A stretch of 64,000 nucleotides of DNA, from contig BCIO01000001.1 of NCBI GenBank assembly GCA_001599975.1, positions 4,895,631 to 4,959,630 on the forward strand. The letters run 5' to 3'. The translations under genes and the position numbers were made by a program. Positions 11,238 through 23,347 of the stretch are shown here, one piece after another. The stretch comes from Cystobasidiopsis lactophilus (Eukaryota > Basidiomycota > Agaricostilbomycetes > Agaricostilbales > Chionosphaeraceae). Numbering within the stretch: the first letter of the stretch is position 1; each line of letters begins with the position of its first letter. Under the pieces are notes generated by a model. It was not told where the DNA came from, ran no database searches, and saw only the letters and a program-made list of their open reading frames with translations.

Positions 11238-14200
11238 ATGCCCAAGCCATCACTGCTACAAGTGATCCTTAAGCAGCCAACCCAAACCTACAATGTCGGC
11301 GAGAATGTGAGAGCCACCCCAAAGGGCGACAGAAAGTCAACAATGCGCTGATCGTCCCGCCCGTTCGTGCAGTCGTTTTACAGCCCGGCGACGGACGTGC
11401 GGAGGAGGAGGGCAGTGAGCGAGTACGGCGGGAGTGATACGTCGTCCGTCTACTCGAGCAACTGGGACGACGCCGGCTCGGTCAAGAGCTCGTCCTCCTT
11501 CAAGCGCACCAAACGCCGCTACACGCCCTCGATTGCCTCTTGGTCCGGCGACAGCGAGGACGCACAGACGTCGAGGCGGTACGGCAACTACCTGGGCGCC
11601 AGCTCGAGTGGCTCCCTCCGCACAAAGTCGCAGGCCGAGATTCACCAGGAGACGCTCATCGCCCACGACTCGCTCCGCCAGCGCACCCAGAGCTCGCCGT
11701 CCCCATCGCCAAAGAAGCCCAGGAAGGCCAAAAAGGCGGCTGCTCCAGCCCCGCCGCTGCCCGCCGCCCAGATCCCAACTTCGCAAACAAACCCCGACCT
11801 CGCCATCGATGGGGCCGCCGCATCGGCGGTGAGCCTTTCCCGTGTCCTGTTCTGTGCTTGTGCTGACTCAGAGGTATCGTAAATGCAGACAACACCCGCT
11901 CCCGAGCCAGTTCCGCTAACAACAGAGCAATCGGTCCGCCGCCTTCGTTCGCTGGACAGAGTGCAGGAAGAGGAGGAGCCTGCTACACCGCCACCGCTGC
12001 CCAGTGCTGCACGGCCCTCTGTTGAAACGTTCCCCAGCATCCAGCAAGTGGCAGCACCTGCGATAGCTCCTGCTCCGGTTGGTGTGCCCCATCAGCCGGT
12101 CCCGCTCGCGCCGCCAGTCCAAGTTGTCCCTCCACCTGTCCAGCAGCCGCCGTCGCCCCCTGTACAATATGTGCCTGCACAAGAGGCCAGGCAGCCGTCC
12201 CCGTCTCCACCACAGCTTGCGGCCGCGATACCCCTGCCTGCGCCTGCTGCACTTGCCACCTCTGCGCCAAGAGCTCCCTCTCCTCCCGCCCTAGTACAGC
12301 CTCGACTCCCTGTACCAACACCAATAGAGACCAAGCAGATCATCCCCATCCTCTCCCCGCTTGTCGTCCCCAACCTAGAGCCCAATTTAGTCCTCCTCGC
12401 TTTCAACCTAGAAGTCTCCTCGCTTGGCTCCTTTGCCCTCTTCGGTACCCTCACTTCCAAAATTGGCCCGCCCAACGCTTTGATCCGCCTGACCAAAGAC
12501 GGCTGGCTCACCCACGTCGACCTCCTGTGCTCCTCCTCGTCCTCGTCCGAGATGTCCGACTTCAGGACCGGCCTGCCCTGCCTCCCGGGCGAACAGATCT
12601 CCATGGCCGTCAAGATGTTCACGGCGGCGCAAGAGCTCTGGGATTCGAACCACGGCCAGAACTTCACCATCGTCCTGCCCGCCGCGCCGCCTCCACTCCC
12701 GGCTGCCATCCCCGCGCCAGCTCCAGTGCCCGCTCCCATTGAAGCTCCATTCCAGACACAACAGCCTGTCTCACAGAGCATGAGGCATGCTGAAAGCCAA
12801 GACTCCTTCAAGAGCGCTGTGGCGGAGATGGACAATGGCGGGCGAAGCTCGGCTTCGATGCAGAGGGACGGCTCGGCCTCCTCTTACTCTGACGTCTCCG
12901 CCTCTCCCGACACACCGCTCACCACCCCGCCTGCTTCTGACGTCTCTAACCAAGCCCAGCAGGCGCTCAAGGCCCCGCAAGGCGAAGTGCCGCCGCGGAT
13001 CTTGCTTACCCGGACCGACTCGGACCAAGGACTAGGAAACTCGCCCCTCATGCCCGACTCGCCCCCAATGCAGCCGCCCTATGTGCCTGCTCGCCGTACC
13101 GACTCGCTGCAGAAAGCGGCCAGCGTCCGGAGCGCCACCTCCACCAGCTCGACGACAATCGATTACCCTTCCACCATGACTTTGCCCTCCGCCCCACCTC
13201 GGATCTCCACAGCTTCTATCCGGCAGCAGCTCGCCATCGCCCAGTTCGAGAAAGCCCGAGCCACCGCCTTCCTAAATCAGCCCGTTGCCAACTTTCGGCC
13301 CTCGGAAGACGGCTCGCAGGCGCCATCGTCGAGGCCAGCTTCCATCATGAGCTCCACCTCGGCCGGCGGCTCTTCTGCTAGCGAGCCTTTCACTTGGAAG
13401 AGGCCCATGAACTCGACCGTCCCAGCGCCCTTCCCGTCCAGTTTGCCAGTGACCAAGGACAACGTGGCCTCGCTGGGTCAATTGTACGACTCGGACGACT
13501 TCGAGCAGGCTGCCCACTTGAGCCGATCCCGGTCGATCGAGCAAAGGCTGGACTTGCCCGCCACCACCTTGAACTCGCACGCCCGCAGGGACAGCCAGCA
13601 GTACGCAGCTTCGACAGGGATCAGCCGAGCTTCCAGCGTCCTCAGCGTGCCCACCGGCTACCGCTCTATGTCCGTGCGGCGGAACCCGGTCAAGGCGTCC
13701 TGGTCGACCGAATCCCTCGAGCACCCCAACACCACCATGTGCGCCATAGCCCTGGCCCGTAACGCCGCCGCCGCTCTAAGTGGTCATACCTCCAAGCCCC
13801 GCTTTGGCTCGTTCTCGAGCAAGAAGGAGAAGGAAGAGGCCGCCTACCTAGCCAATCGGCCCCGGACTTGGTCCGATGTCCACTTCACCGAGTCGGCAGA
13901 GCCGCCCCGGAAGCTCAAGACCAGCGAGCTGCTCGTTCAGGTATACGCCACCGGCTTGGACTTTTGGGACACGGCCAGGGTGGACACCTTGATCAAGCGC
14001 GGCGACGGATACGGCTTTGTGCCAGGCCGCAGCTTTGTGGGCCGCGTCTTGAAGGTCGGCATCGAGGTCAAAATCAAGGTCGGCGAGCTCATTTATGGCT
14101 TGTGCGATGTGGCGAGCGTGCGTATTTGCGTTGTTTGTTGTTTGATATCTCGTGGCTCAATGTCGAGGGCAAAACAGTCTGGAGCGTTAGCCGAGTTACT

Positions 14201-15084
14201 GGTGGTCGACCGGAAGAACGTGGCGGTTGCGCCCAACGGCTGCCTCACCATCGAGCAGCTGGCGGTCGCTCCCTTGGCGTGTGTTCCGGCGCTCACTGCC
14301 GTCTCCACCTTGTGCGAGAGCATCCCGCGCCGGGCGCGGGTGCTGATCCTGAATGGCCAATGCGGCGCCGGCTACGTGGCCACCCAGCTCTTCCGCCTTC
14401 TCAGAGATGACAACGACCTCTACTTGGCCGTCCAAGTGCCCTCGGACACGATGGAGGCGGAGGCGACTTATGTGGCGAACGGCGCCACCGACGTTTTTCG
14501 AGATGATCCGTGCGTTTTGCCCCTTAGCGTTCTTGCTTTCTGTCTCTGACTTTTGCTTCCAGATGCGCGGCTATGAACCGGCTGCACGAGTCGAGCTTTG
14601 ACGTTGTGCTGGACACCATCGGTGAGCGCTGTTCTGCGTTAGAAGTCGTTCAAATATCTAACGAAGGTCGTCGGCTTCCCAGGCGGCCGCAAGATCTACG
14701 ATGGCGCCCGGCGCATCCTCAACGCCGAGTCGTACTTTGTGTCGCTGGTCGGGGACGAGATGGGCCCGCAGACGGTGTCCAAGCAGTGGAAGAACAACCT
14801 GCGCGCGCTCCGGCGGGCGTTCATCAAGAAGGACCGCAAGGCGATCTCGTACTGGATCCCTGCTGAAGCGACGCCAAGGGACGCGCTGGACCGGATCAGG
14901 GACTTGGTGGAGGACAAAGGCTTGACCCCTTTGGTGGAGCGGGTCCATCGGTGAGCGCTTCGGTCTACGCCATCGAGTCCTGCGCTGACTTGCGTGAGTG
15001 CTTTGCAGGTTCGAGCATGGTGTGGAGGCCTTCCACGGCAAAATCCAGTACGGCGGAACAGTTTGCAGGATTCTAGAGGCTTAA
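11238..15084 (+). CDS. Medium-chain reductase-like protein with long disordered N-terminus
   Basis: Seven exons (11238-11306, 11373-11828, 11889-14117, 14178-14509, 14563-14621, 14683-14950, 15009-15084) give about 1162 residues. The first ~870 residues are mostly Pro/Ser/Ala-rich and disordered, apart from a short ordered block near PNLVLLAFNLEVSSLGSFAL. The last ~270 residues form an MDR/quinone-oxidoreductase-like domain: a GroES-like part with VYATGLDFWDTARVD and GRSFVGRVLKVG, a nucleotide-fold region (ARVLILNGQCGAGYVATQL), and VVLDTIGGRKIYDGARRIL. The glycine loop (GQCGAG) is atypical for NADPH-binding relatives, so catalysis is uncertain. The first exon, found by a phase-0 GTGAGA donor, supplies the only plausible ATG. 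Role unknown; a scaffold or cortical protein is possible. Confidence 0.75.
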
Positions 15085-15604
15085 TCATTTCGTCGTTCTG
15101 TCATAGTCACTTGTTATATCTAAACCCTAATGTGCACGCTTCTCTCAATGGACTATCATACACTGTAGACCGACTGCCGGGACCGCAAGTGTTGCTGAGC
15201 CCAAAAATGGCTCGACTCCTGCGCCAGACGTTTCATGCTTTCCATCGACTCGCTGTTCTCTGTTTCCCGCCCTAGCGTCATATACCAAGTTGTAGGCCAG
15301 CGTCGAGCTCTCAAAAGCGACGCGTTTGGCCGCTGCCTGGCGACACCCAAGTCTCGCCCCTCGAAGTCAACAACCTCCCGAGGGCTGGATCCCTCTTTGC
15401 TCCTGTCACTACTCTCGTTTTGAAGCGGCTGCTTTGAGGCCCTTAGCTCTGCTTGTTGCTTGCCTCTCTGCGACCGGATCGCTGTAATCCCTACTGGCTC
15501 GGGCTCAACACCATCTCGTCTTTGCGCATCGGCAACGAGAAGCGGTCCAGGCGCGTTCAACCGCTTGCCCTCCCTCGGCCGCTCGCTGCCCTTAGCTGGC
15601 CGCC
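15085..15604. other. Intergenic region
   Basis: About 520 bp upstream of the Kch1-type gene. It presumably holds that gene's promoter and the 3' UTR of the reductase-like gene. Nothing else seen. Confidence 0.3.
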
Positions 15605-17480
15605 ATGTGCTGCACTGGCGCTAAATGGAAGCGGTACGTTCATCGGCCTCCAAGTTTAGGCGATGGAATCCTGAGCGGTCGCCTGCGCATTAGTGAGGTC
15701 GTGCCGGACCACAAAGTACGTCTCAAGCTCGCTCTGATCAGCTCTGGCCCCTTGGCAATGGCTCATTGAGTGTCTGGCCCACAGTTCGACTTTATAGATG
15801 TCCGCGAATTCCACGACAACGGGGCCTTCATCCGCCTTCGGTGCGTCGTGAAGCAGCCGAATCCTCGAACGGCTTCCTGACCTTCGCCTTCTCGGGCACC
15901 TCGCCCCCGCAGATACGCCTGGGTCCACCTGCTCGTCCTCAAGTCCTTCCTCGTCTATGTGTCCGACATCTACACGGCCATCGCCATGTTAGCGTCCAAC
16001 AAGTGGTCCGGCAACATCCTCAACCAGTCCGGCGCCCAAGGCTCCAAGGCCATCCAGATCCCCTTCAGCATCGGTAAATGGATCTTCACCGGCTGCATCA
16101 TCTTCTCCTTCCTGCTCCTGGCGTGGGAGGCGCGCAAAGCGAAGAACATCATCCGCTCCCACGACATCTCGTATGCCTACACCAACGTCATGGCCAACAA
16201 CTACTACTCGATGAAGAGCTTCGACCACTTTTGCTTCTTCTGCCAGATCAACAACTCGCGGAAGAAGAAGGACGAGTTTGCTTTCTTCGTCTTCTTCACC
16301 TTCAAAGGTTAGTCTTTGGCCACTCCCCTCGATCCACCTCGGATAGCGGTTTAATAACGCGACGAACAGGCTGGAAGCGGTTACTGCTGGCCGATGCGCC
16401 GAGGCAAGTCATCAACGGCCTCACGCTCTACTCATTCGGCAAGGCGTTCAACTTCACGACCGACGTCTCCAAGTACGTCGACGGCTCCGTCATCCGCGCC
16501 ATCATCCTCGTCACCATGATCTTCACCGTCGTCATCTGGATCGGCTCCTTCATCCTCCTCCTCATCGCCGCCTTCATGTATGTGCCGCTGCTGTGCTACA
16601 TCCAGGGCAACTTGAAGGAGTACTGCTGCCACAAAGTCGATAAGAGGTGAGGCGGCGCTCTACCTTTAGCCATCAGAGGCTCACGTTTGTTTCCCTTCAC
16701 AGGATCGCCGAGTTGATGAAGAAGAAGACGCGGAAGCGATTGCTTAAGGAGGCCGCGCTGGCGCGCAAGGAGGCCGCGGGCGACTACAGCCACCTGAAGG
16801 ACAAAAAGGGCAACCTGCGGGGCAAGCCTCTGGCCCAGCCCACCTTGCCCAAGATCGACCTCGAGGACGACGACTACGGGTCGGACATCTCCTCCCGCAA
16901 GGACGCCTACAACTTCCGCGCCCCCTCCCCTTACCACCAGCCTTCCCAACACCACATGTACCCGCCCACCAACCAGCAGCAGTGGAACCCCCGCTACCAG
17001 CAGTCCGACGGGCCCCAGCCGCCGTACCACTACGCCGGCTCGGAGAAGGGCGGCTACGAGCCCTCGGTGCACTCCGTCGACCGGCTGGTCCCGACCAGCG
17101 ACTCGCCGTACGAGTATGGCGCGCCTTACATGCAGCCAGCGCCGAGCTATCGCTCTCAGGCGTCCTTGAGCGACGAAAAGCGGCACTGGGACGAGCAGAC
17201 CGCGCCGCCCTTGCCCACCGACTACACCTTGCGATCAGACTACAACGACGAGAAGCAGTTCTACCAGATGCCAACCGAGAACGACGTCGAGCAGGTGGAG
17301 CAATACGAGCCAGTGTCGAGGGAGCGGCTGGCGGACCGAGTGGCGGCCAACCAGCAGGGCGGGCACCGCACCTACCCGTCCGAGAGCGAGATCGACTTCT
17401 CAGCGTATGGGGCGGCGGACGAGAGCCAGGAGTATTATGGGAGAACGGACCACCAGGGGCGGAATTATCCTCAGCGGTAG
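15605..17480 (+). CDS. KCH1: Kch1-type low-affinity potassium transporter
   Basis: Five exons (15605-15715, 15785-15840, 15913-16307, 16370-16646, 16703-17480) give 538 residues. The membrane half matches the yeast Kch1/Kch2 (Prm6) family closely: VSDIYTAIAML, GKWIFTGCIIFSF, LLAWEARKAKNIIRSHDI, TFFTFKGW-like FVFFTFKGW and the hallmark DAPRQVINGLTLYSF. The following LVTMIFTVVIWIGSFIL is a transmembrane helix. In yeast these proteins support potassium influx and pheromone- or stress-triggered calcium uptake at the plasma membrane. The C-terminal ~250 residues are a cytoplasmic, disordered tail rich in Pro, Gln, Tyr and acidic residues. N-terminal MCCTGAKWKR is short and precedes the first conserved block. 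High confidence in the family, moderate in the transport role for this species. Confidence 0.9.
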
Positions 17481-17688
17481 CGCTTTCGGACATTTTTCTT
17501 CTTTCGGACGCTGCCTTTGATTTCCGAGCTTCTTTTTGTGTAGCGCAGAGCCCCATATTGTCGAGACACATCTTTTTGGAGCGGGGCCCTCCTACTTAGC
17601 ATTGCATATACACACTCCTTAGACTAACACTCCTTAGACTATAACGAGCGCGCATGCTTGCTCAAAGGGGTCTTCGCCGTCTGTGGCG

Positions 17689-18687
17689 CTATAGTGTCTT
17701 CAAAACTGGCTTGCCCTGCTCGCCTGCGGAGAAGCGGAGGCTGGCGGCAATGTCCCTGCCAAAGACGACCATGAGGATGCTGGGGACGATGATCCAGGCT
17801 GAGGCGGAAAGGCTGAGTGAAATTCGGTCTGGAGCAGGAAGGGAAGCTTGCCTCCATTGGGGAGAATCCAGAGAACGAAGATGTCGACGAATGTGTTATG
17901 GCCAATGTTGGCGAAGCCAGAAAAGTACTCGTTGAGGCCGTAGAGAACAGTTTTGCTGACTATGGAGAGGATCAGCTTTTTGGGAAGATGCATGAGAAAC
18001 CCCGCCTACCTGTCATGACGACCGAGGTGAAGCCGACCAAGACCGACAGAGGCGACCTCTGGATGCACAGATAGACGTAGGCGAAGTTGCTGGTCGACGC
18101 GCATGAGCTTAGCGACCGTCCTTCGTTTCGGGCACATACAGGCAGGTCTCCACAAGGTTCAGAGCACTTTGAGCAGCGGTGAACCCACTGCAGCGAAGAT
18201 AGGTCAGGGCAATCTTGCCAAATGTGGGGTGGCGGGACTCGCTTTTTGGCATCCCAGGCGGGCAGCCCTAATGTCCTCGTGAGCCTGGGTCGATGAACGA
18301 AAACACCACGAACGAACCATATACGTAGTCGATGGTTTGGTACAGAGCGTACGGCTGGCGCCCGAAATGAGTTTGGGTCGCCCGAACCGTCTGACATCGT
18401 GGCCTCACCTTGAACGGGGCGTGCCATTTGCCTCCTGCAAACGAGTGTGGCCGCAAGAAGACGTAGCACATGTCCCACATGACCAGAGCATCTAGGCAAG
18501 GCCAGGCAAAGTGAGCAGAGCTGCAGAGAGCGCGTTGCCATAAGCCCAAGGAACGCACTCGAGATCTGGTCGAAGGAGAAGTCAGTCTAGCCACGAAATA
18601 CCAACGAAAGCACTTTACAATGTACCAAGCTAAGATCAGCTTGGTCGGGCGATGGAGAGCGGGCCTCTGCATGGTTTGGCGATTCAT
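17689..18687 (-). CDS. Multipass membrane protein, EXPERA/emopamil-binding-like fungal family
   Basis: Nine exons encode only 188 residues: 18687-18619, 18565-18559, 18491-18409, 18354-18318, 18267-18243, 18187-18140, 18089-18010, 17959-17852 and 17798-17689. Exon 2 is a 7-nt microexon, flanked by GTAAAG...ACCAG (with a CTGAC branch) and GTGCGT...CCTAG introns. Two introns use GC donors (GCGAGT at 18242, GCAAGC at 17851). The spliced protein recovers blocks typical of a fungal membrane family related to EBP/TMEM97: MWDMCYVFLRPHSF, YALYQTIDYVYG, AAQSALNLVET, NEYFSGFANIGHN and LWILPNGAWIIVPS. In animals EBP acts in sterol isomerisation at the ER, but no such activity can be claimed here. The family link is from memory. 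Confidence 0.65.
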
Positions 18688-18995
18688 TGGTCAATGTGGA
18701 TGGATGCGGAACAAAAGGTATCGAATGCAAGGTATCATATAAAGTGCCACCCTGACGCGTCATAGCATCCCTTGTTGATGTTCCGCACTGCCTCGCCTCG
18801 TCGGACGCGAGATCTGTCCGCACGAGCGTGAGAGCCGCCCGGCAGCAGGAGAACGGGAACCGAGCCCGACCCGTTTCCTTCGGACTTCTCCAATTGGGGC
18901 GCCCTCAGCGCGTCATACGCTCAATTGTGTGAGGTGTTGTACCGCCTCGGCCTCCTTAGATGCGAGGTCTGTCCGAAAGGCTTGAGCATTGCCAC
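18688..18995. other. Intergenic region with TA-rich promoter-like stretch
   Basis: About 300 bp upstream of the membrane-protein gene and downstream of the coiled-coil gene. A TTTATATGA stretch on the minus strand near 18735-18745 lies about 50 bp upstream of the ATG and could be a TATA-like element. Nothing else seen. Confidence 0.25.
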
Positions 18996-19958
18996 TCAAA
19001 AATCGAAGCAAAGTTGAGCAGACCAGCTTCCGACTTCTCCAAACGAGCGGCCATGTTCTGTAACAATAGCTGAACTGATCTGGGGTAAAGTTTCAGCAAA
19101 TAGAGCAATTGATGCCGGTGGCGCGTACGACAGATGGGCCAAGAGGAGGCCAGAGTCGACGGCCGGCATTCTGGGGCTCGAGGATTGTGCATCAGGCGAA
19201 TCCTGAGCCTCCGAAGCCTTGTTAACGGTGCTTGAGGGTGCTTTGGACGGGGTCTTTAGTGATAAACCGGCAGCTTCGCCTTGCTGGAACACCGTTTGCT
19301 CCCTGAAGCTTAGATCAGCCTTGTTGCGAAGCCAGGAGACACATCACTGCACACCACTCTTGTTGCCCGTATAGGCGCTGCAGGTGAGCCACCATCACGC
19401 GCTCTCTGTGCCAGGGTGAGGTCCGACTATCTGCGCGCTCTTCAGATGAGCCCACCTGGCTTTCAAAGCCTGCAACTCTGTCATTGCTCTTTCATTTTCA
19501 CGCTGAAAGCCGGATAAAAGAGCCTCCTGCGGGGCTATGTTAGCGCAAGAGACCGAGACTCTCTGCAAAGCATGCCAACTTGCCTGGCTAGCGAAAGATC
19601 TTTGCAGAGCCACCAAATCCACAGCCTGGCCCGCCTGCTCCTTCAGCTTAGCTCTAAGCTCTGCGATCTCTCTGTCTTTTGCATCAGCAGCCGGAGACGC
19701 CACCAGCATGAGCGACTCTGAGATCGGGCTGGGAGCCATCGAGGTTCGGTCGGACCCCGCCGTCTGCTTCGTCAGGACCCTGTGTGCCGGCTTTACCGTC
19801 TTATTGTCGTCCTCCTGCGCCTCTTGAGCTGCCGTCTTTCTCGCGCTGATCGACGCGTGCTTGAATTGCTTTTTGCCGGTGTTTGGGAGTGTCGCCAGCA
19901 AGTCGAGCGGCACAAAGCCAGCCTTGGAAGGCGTCTCCAGCTGCCCAAAGTCGTTCAT
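18996..19958 (-). CDS. Coiled-coil protein of unknown function
   Basis: Three exons (19958-19456, 19405-19355, 19308-18996) give 288 residues; phases agree and the second intron has a CTGATC branch. Splicing out GTGGGC...GCACAG joins a heptad-rich segment into a continuous coil (NERAMTELQALKA then RERVMVAHLQRLYGQQE). Another coil (REIAELRAKLKEQAGQ) lies near residue 85-100. The N-terminus MNDFGQLETPSKAGF and the TPSKAPS motif later suggest phosphorylation sites. The C-terminal 100 residues have a helical Leu/Ala-rich block (LLLAHLSYAPPASIALFAE). A kinetochore or cytoskeletal role would fit but is only a guess. An upstream 5' exon cannot be excluded, because an acceptor-like sequence precedes the ATG. 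Confidence 0.55.
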
Positions 19959-20177
19959 CTTGTAAGTTTACAACAACTAAAGAACTAAAGGATGACAGAG
20001 GGTCGGTGCGTCTGTTCGTTGCCTTCAGAAAAGAAAACAAGGCGCCTTCGCCCATGCACGCGACGACGGGCAGAGAAAGTGGTACAGGTGTGTTGAGGCA
20101 TTACATTGAGCTGGCTACGGTCATGAGGGATTAATCACGACGCTAGAAGGCTGTTATACAAGAGGATGCGCGGGCGA

Positions 20178-23100
20178 TTACAGACCGAGAAGCTGCAAAG
20201 CGGTCTACAGAACATCAAGACATGTTTGAACATATACGACAGGAGGCGAGAACTCACAGGAAGCTTGACATCTGTCATTGAAGCGACATCGGACATTGGC
20301 AAGACTGCGCGCATTCGCGAAGCGGTCGTGGCGGATTTTGGAGGGAGGGGCTGGTAGGAGAGCCAATCTTCCATCTGGTAAACGAAGCTAATGGCTTTGA
20401 GCGGTTCCATCATGACCTGGGAAAGTCTGGGCTGATGACAGTCTGGCTCCAAACGGTCGTTAAGATCGAGGAATTCTTCAGCGGCCAAGTGCTGTTGCGG
20501 TTCAGTCAAGAGACAATTGCGTGTGTGTTCGGAGGACGAGGACTCACAAGAAGCTTTAGAAGAACGTTGTATCGGGAAGAAGGGCGGATCGAGAAGCGGG
20601 TGTTGTAGTACGCCGTGGCAAGCTCGTTGATAGCCACATGGAGAGTTGTCGCAGCGCACAGCAGCCGAGCGTGAGTTATACTGGTCGGCAGGAAGAACAG
20701 ACAGACGGCGTCTTTCGTATCGCGAGAGAGGTCGCCGACTACTGGCAGGCCAGCTTTGACAGACTTATGTCGAAGGTCTGCTTGGGGCCATCAGGGCGGG
20801 GTAACAGTGACCGCCGACAATGCTACCCACGATAGAAAAATTCGGCCAGATGAGGTCTCAGCCAACCCCCGCGGACCAAATCGTCCAAAACGAAGCGACC
20901 GGGCACAGTGAAGGCTGGCGAAGACAAGAGGCCGGCGCTACCTCGCTGATAGCAGTACTGCACGTATTTGACCAGTTTAGCGGTTCCCAGTGCCCTCTTC
21001 ATAGCGTTCATCTTGTGGCGGGAGAAAGCCGCGGGTCTGACGCTGGCACCGTAGGCCATGTTCTTGAAGCCGCCAAACACCCCCGGCAACGGCAAACTGC
21101 AAGAACGCACTTGGGTCAGCGCAATCGAAATGATAAGGCCGATGCGGACTTGTTGTGCAGCTCGGACCAGCATTGAGGCGGCACGTTGAGGCCAAGGCAA
21201 AAGTAGAGGAGCCAAAACTGCGACATCCAGATGACATTCTGGGCTGCTTCAACTTCGACAGAATCCCGATCTACTCTTGAAGAGGTAATAGCGCTTCTGT
21301 GGTCTTGTACGAAGCGCTGGGCCACGATGGAAGCCAGTAAGAGCAGGGACATGGCCTGGCGAAACCGGTTATTATGCATGCGCTCGAGGGCGGCCCACAG
21401 GAGGACGACGCTAGCGGTGGAAGTCTTGGTTGCATCTTCGAAAGATCGACCAAAGACCTGGTCCTGGGCGTAACCTGGTCCTAGCTTTAGCTGCGCTCCT
21501 CCTGACAACAGCGCCCACCGCACCTTTGTAGACAATCACCGGGTGAAGCACTTTCGACAGGGGCGCCAATTGAGTGTTCAGCTGGGCTTGGACGCGGAGA
21601 AAGCTGCCAAAGAGCTCGGAAATGAGGCCCTCGTCAACAGTGCCTTGATCCAAGTCTTGGAACAGAAGAGCCTCATTGTAGAAGGCGATCATGGGCGAAT
21701 TGATCATGGACGCCGACAAAAGTTGACTGATGTCTGCCGGGGTGATGCCTTGCAGAGGGTTGCAGGCGGCGCGCTCTTCGAAAGGCATCGATTCGTCTGA
21801 TTCCCACTGGCGCATCAGCGGCGTATCGCAAGTGCCTTGGGCGTGAAGCATGCCGACAATGTTGGACCACGCGTCTTTTTGAATTCGGCTAGGATTGTTG
21901 AAGTCCCCCACGGAAAAGAATGGCGAGAGGGGGGTGGTGTCGAAAGGAACATAATCGCGGGGCCTTGGCGGGTGGGCCACGCCCACTTTCGCCAACAGAG
22001 CCAGGAACGTTGATTTAGAGGCGACTGGGCTCTGGTTGGGCATGAGGAAGGACCAGAGAGCTTGAGCGATGTTGCCCAGCGATTCGAACCGCAAAGTGTC
22101 TTTGCACGCGAGCTCAGGAATCGAGCTGGCCTCGGCCACAAGCCCAATGCATCGAGCGACGTCAGCATGGTCGAACAGGCGGTTCTTGGTAGAGCCTATC
22201 GGCGCGAGTTGAACCAAGGCTACCGTGGCGGTCAGTTTTCTTCCCAAGCTGCACATTTCCCACGCTCACGTGAAATTGGTTCTTTTGGCGCAGTTGGCCG
22301 CCGTGACACGGAGGGATTGGGTAGTACAATGCCTTGTGGGGCTCGTACAACCCCCGACGGCGGCCTCTGTAGGGCAAATGGCGGCGCAGGAACCTGGAAG
22401 GGCGGCGGCGGCATGTGAAGCGGTAGCTGCGCCTGCTGTTGTACTTGGTGGTAATCTGGAAATGGCAAGGCGACAGGGTGCGGGTGCGGATGCGGGTGCG
22501 CAGTCGCGTATCGAAGGGGCAGCTGCTGCATAGGCATCGGCTTGGAGTTGTACTGCGAAAAGCTCGAAGGCGTCGTAAAAGTGGACAAAGGCGGCCGGAA
22601 GGTATTGGTGTCGCTCCCTGACGATTCGGGCGAGTATTCATTACGAGCACGCTTCAAGGTTGCGGCAGGATGGTGGTGGTCGTCAGGATTCAGTCGGCGC
22701 TTGTTGGTCGAACCTTTTGGCCTGCCCATGGAGCCTTGCCGCTCATCTGATACCTTGTTGAGCAATTGCGCTCGGCAAACAGCACCAAGAGAGCCCTCAC
22801 AGATGCATTCCTCGCTAAAGGAACCAAGATCAGTCGACGGAAGGTGGCAGACGGAGCGGGACCTACTTTCGCCCTGAGCACGCCACACAGCGCCTGCGGC
22901 CTTGGAATCTGCTCGATTGATCGTGTCAGCACGAATGGAGGCCGGGCAGTGGCTGTTGCAACGAACTCGGGTCCATCGCCTGGCAAGCATTTGATCTTTG
23001 CAACCCGCCTTGTTAGAGCCGAGCGGGGAGATTTAAACTGCGACCAGCATCTTACCTTGCGTTTTCTGCAGAAGGCGCAGCTCTGGGCAGCAAATCATTG

Positions 23101-23347
23101 AGCCTTTGGGTCCTCTCAGCAAACAGCCGATGCCGTTTTACCTGTCCCAGAAAAGATGAGAAGGCCCTTCGAGCCAGGTCTCGAGGTCGTATCGGAGCAG
23201 TGTGCCTACCTTGCGAATAATGCCAGCAGCCGGGTCCTATAGCCACAATGCCACAACAAAGCGACAAAATGTCAGCCGGATAAAGGGCGCGCCAATCTGG
23301 CCATTCCTCACCTGAGGCAGCGTTGACGGCGCGGCGTCAAATTCCAT
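20178..23347 (-). CDS. Zn2Cys6 fungal transcription factor (copy 1)
   Basis: The first exons splice to a full binuclear zinc cluster: MEFDAAPSTLPQ, DPAAGIIRK, then CAFCRKRKIKC, an 8-residue loop, and CVACSGRNEEC. This gives C-x2-C-x6-C twice, followed by GRPKGSTNKRR. A 14-nt microexon (22814-22801) carries the last zinc cysteine. A His/Pro/Gln-rich linker (HPHPHPHP) follows, then a region resembling the middle homology region (VAEASSIPELACKDTLRF). The C-terminal end is resolved as RYNVLLKLL, an intron, HLAAEEFLDLNDRLEP, another intron, and TALQLLGL with a stop at 20178. Exon borders between about 21500 and 20700 are not fully resolved. It is a likely DNA-binding regulator. Copy 2 lies just upstream on the same strand and shares the zinc-cluster/GRPKG layout. 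Confidence 0.75.

Noticed and set aside
12645-12665. tRNA-like B-box sequence (GGTTCGAATCCC on the minus strand)
   Set aside because: It lies inside coding sequence of the reductase-like gene and no A-box or cloverleaf could be formed around it. A similar match near 22080 is also coding.
11238-15084. Idea that the reductase-like domain belongs to a polyketide synthase or metabolite cluster
   Set aside because: No ketosynthase, acyltransferase or carrier domain is present here or nearby; neighbours are housekeeping genes.
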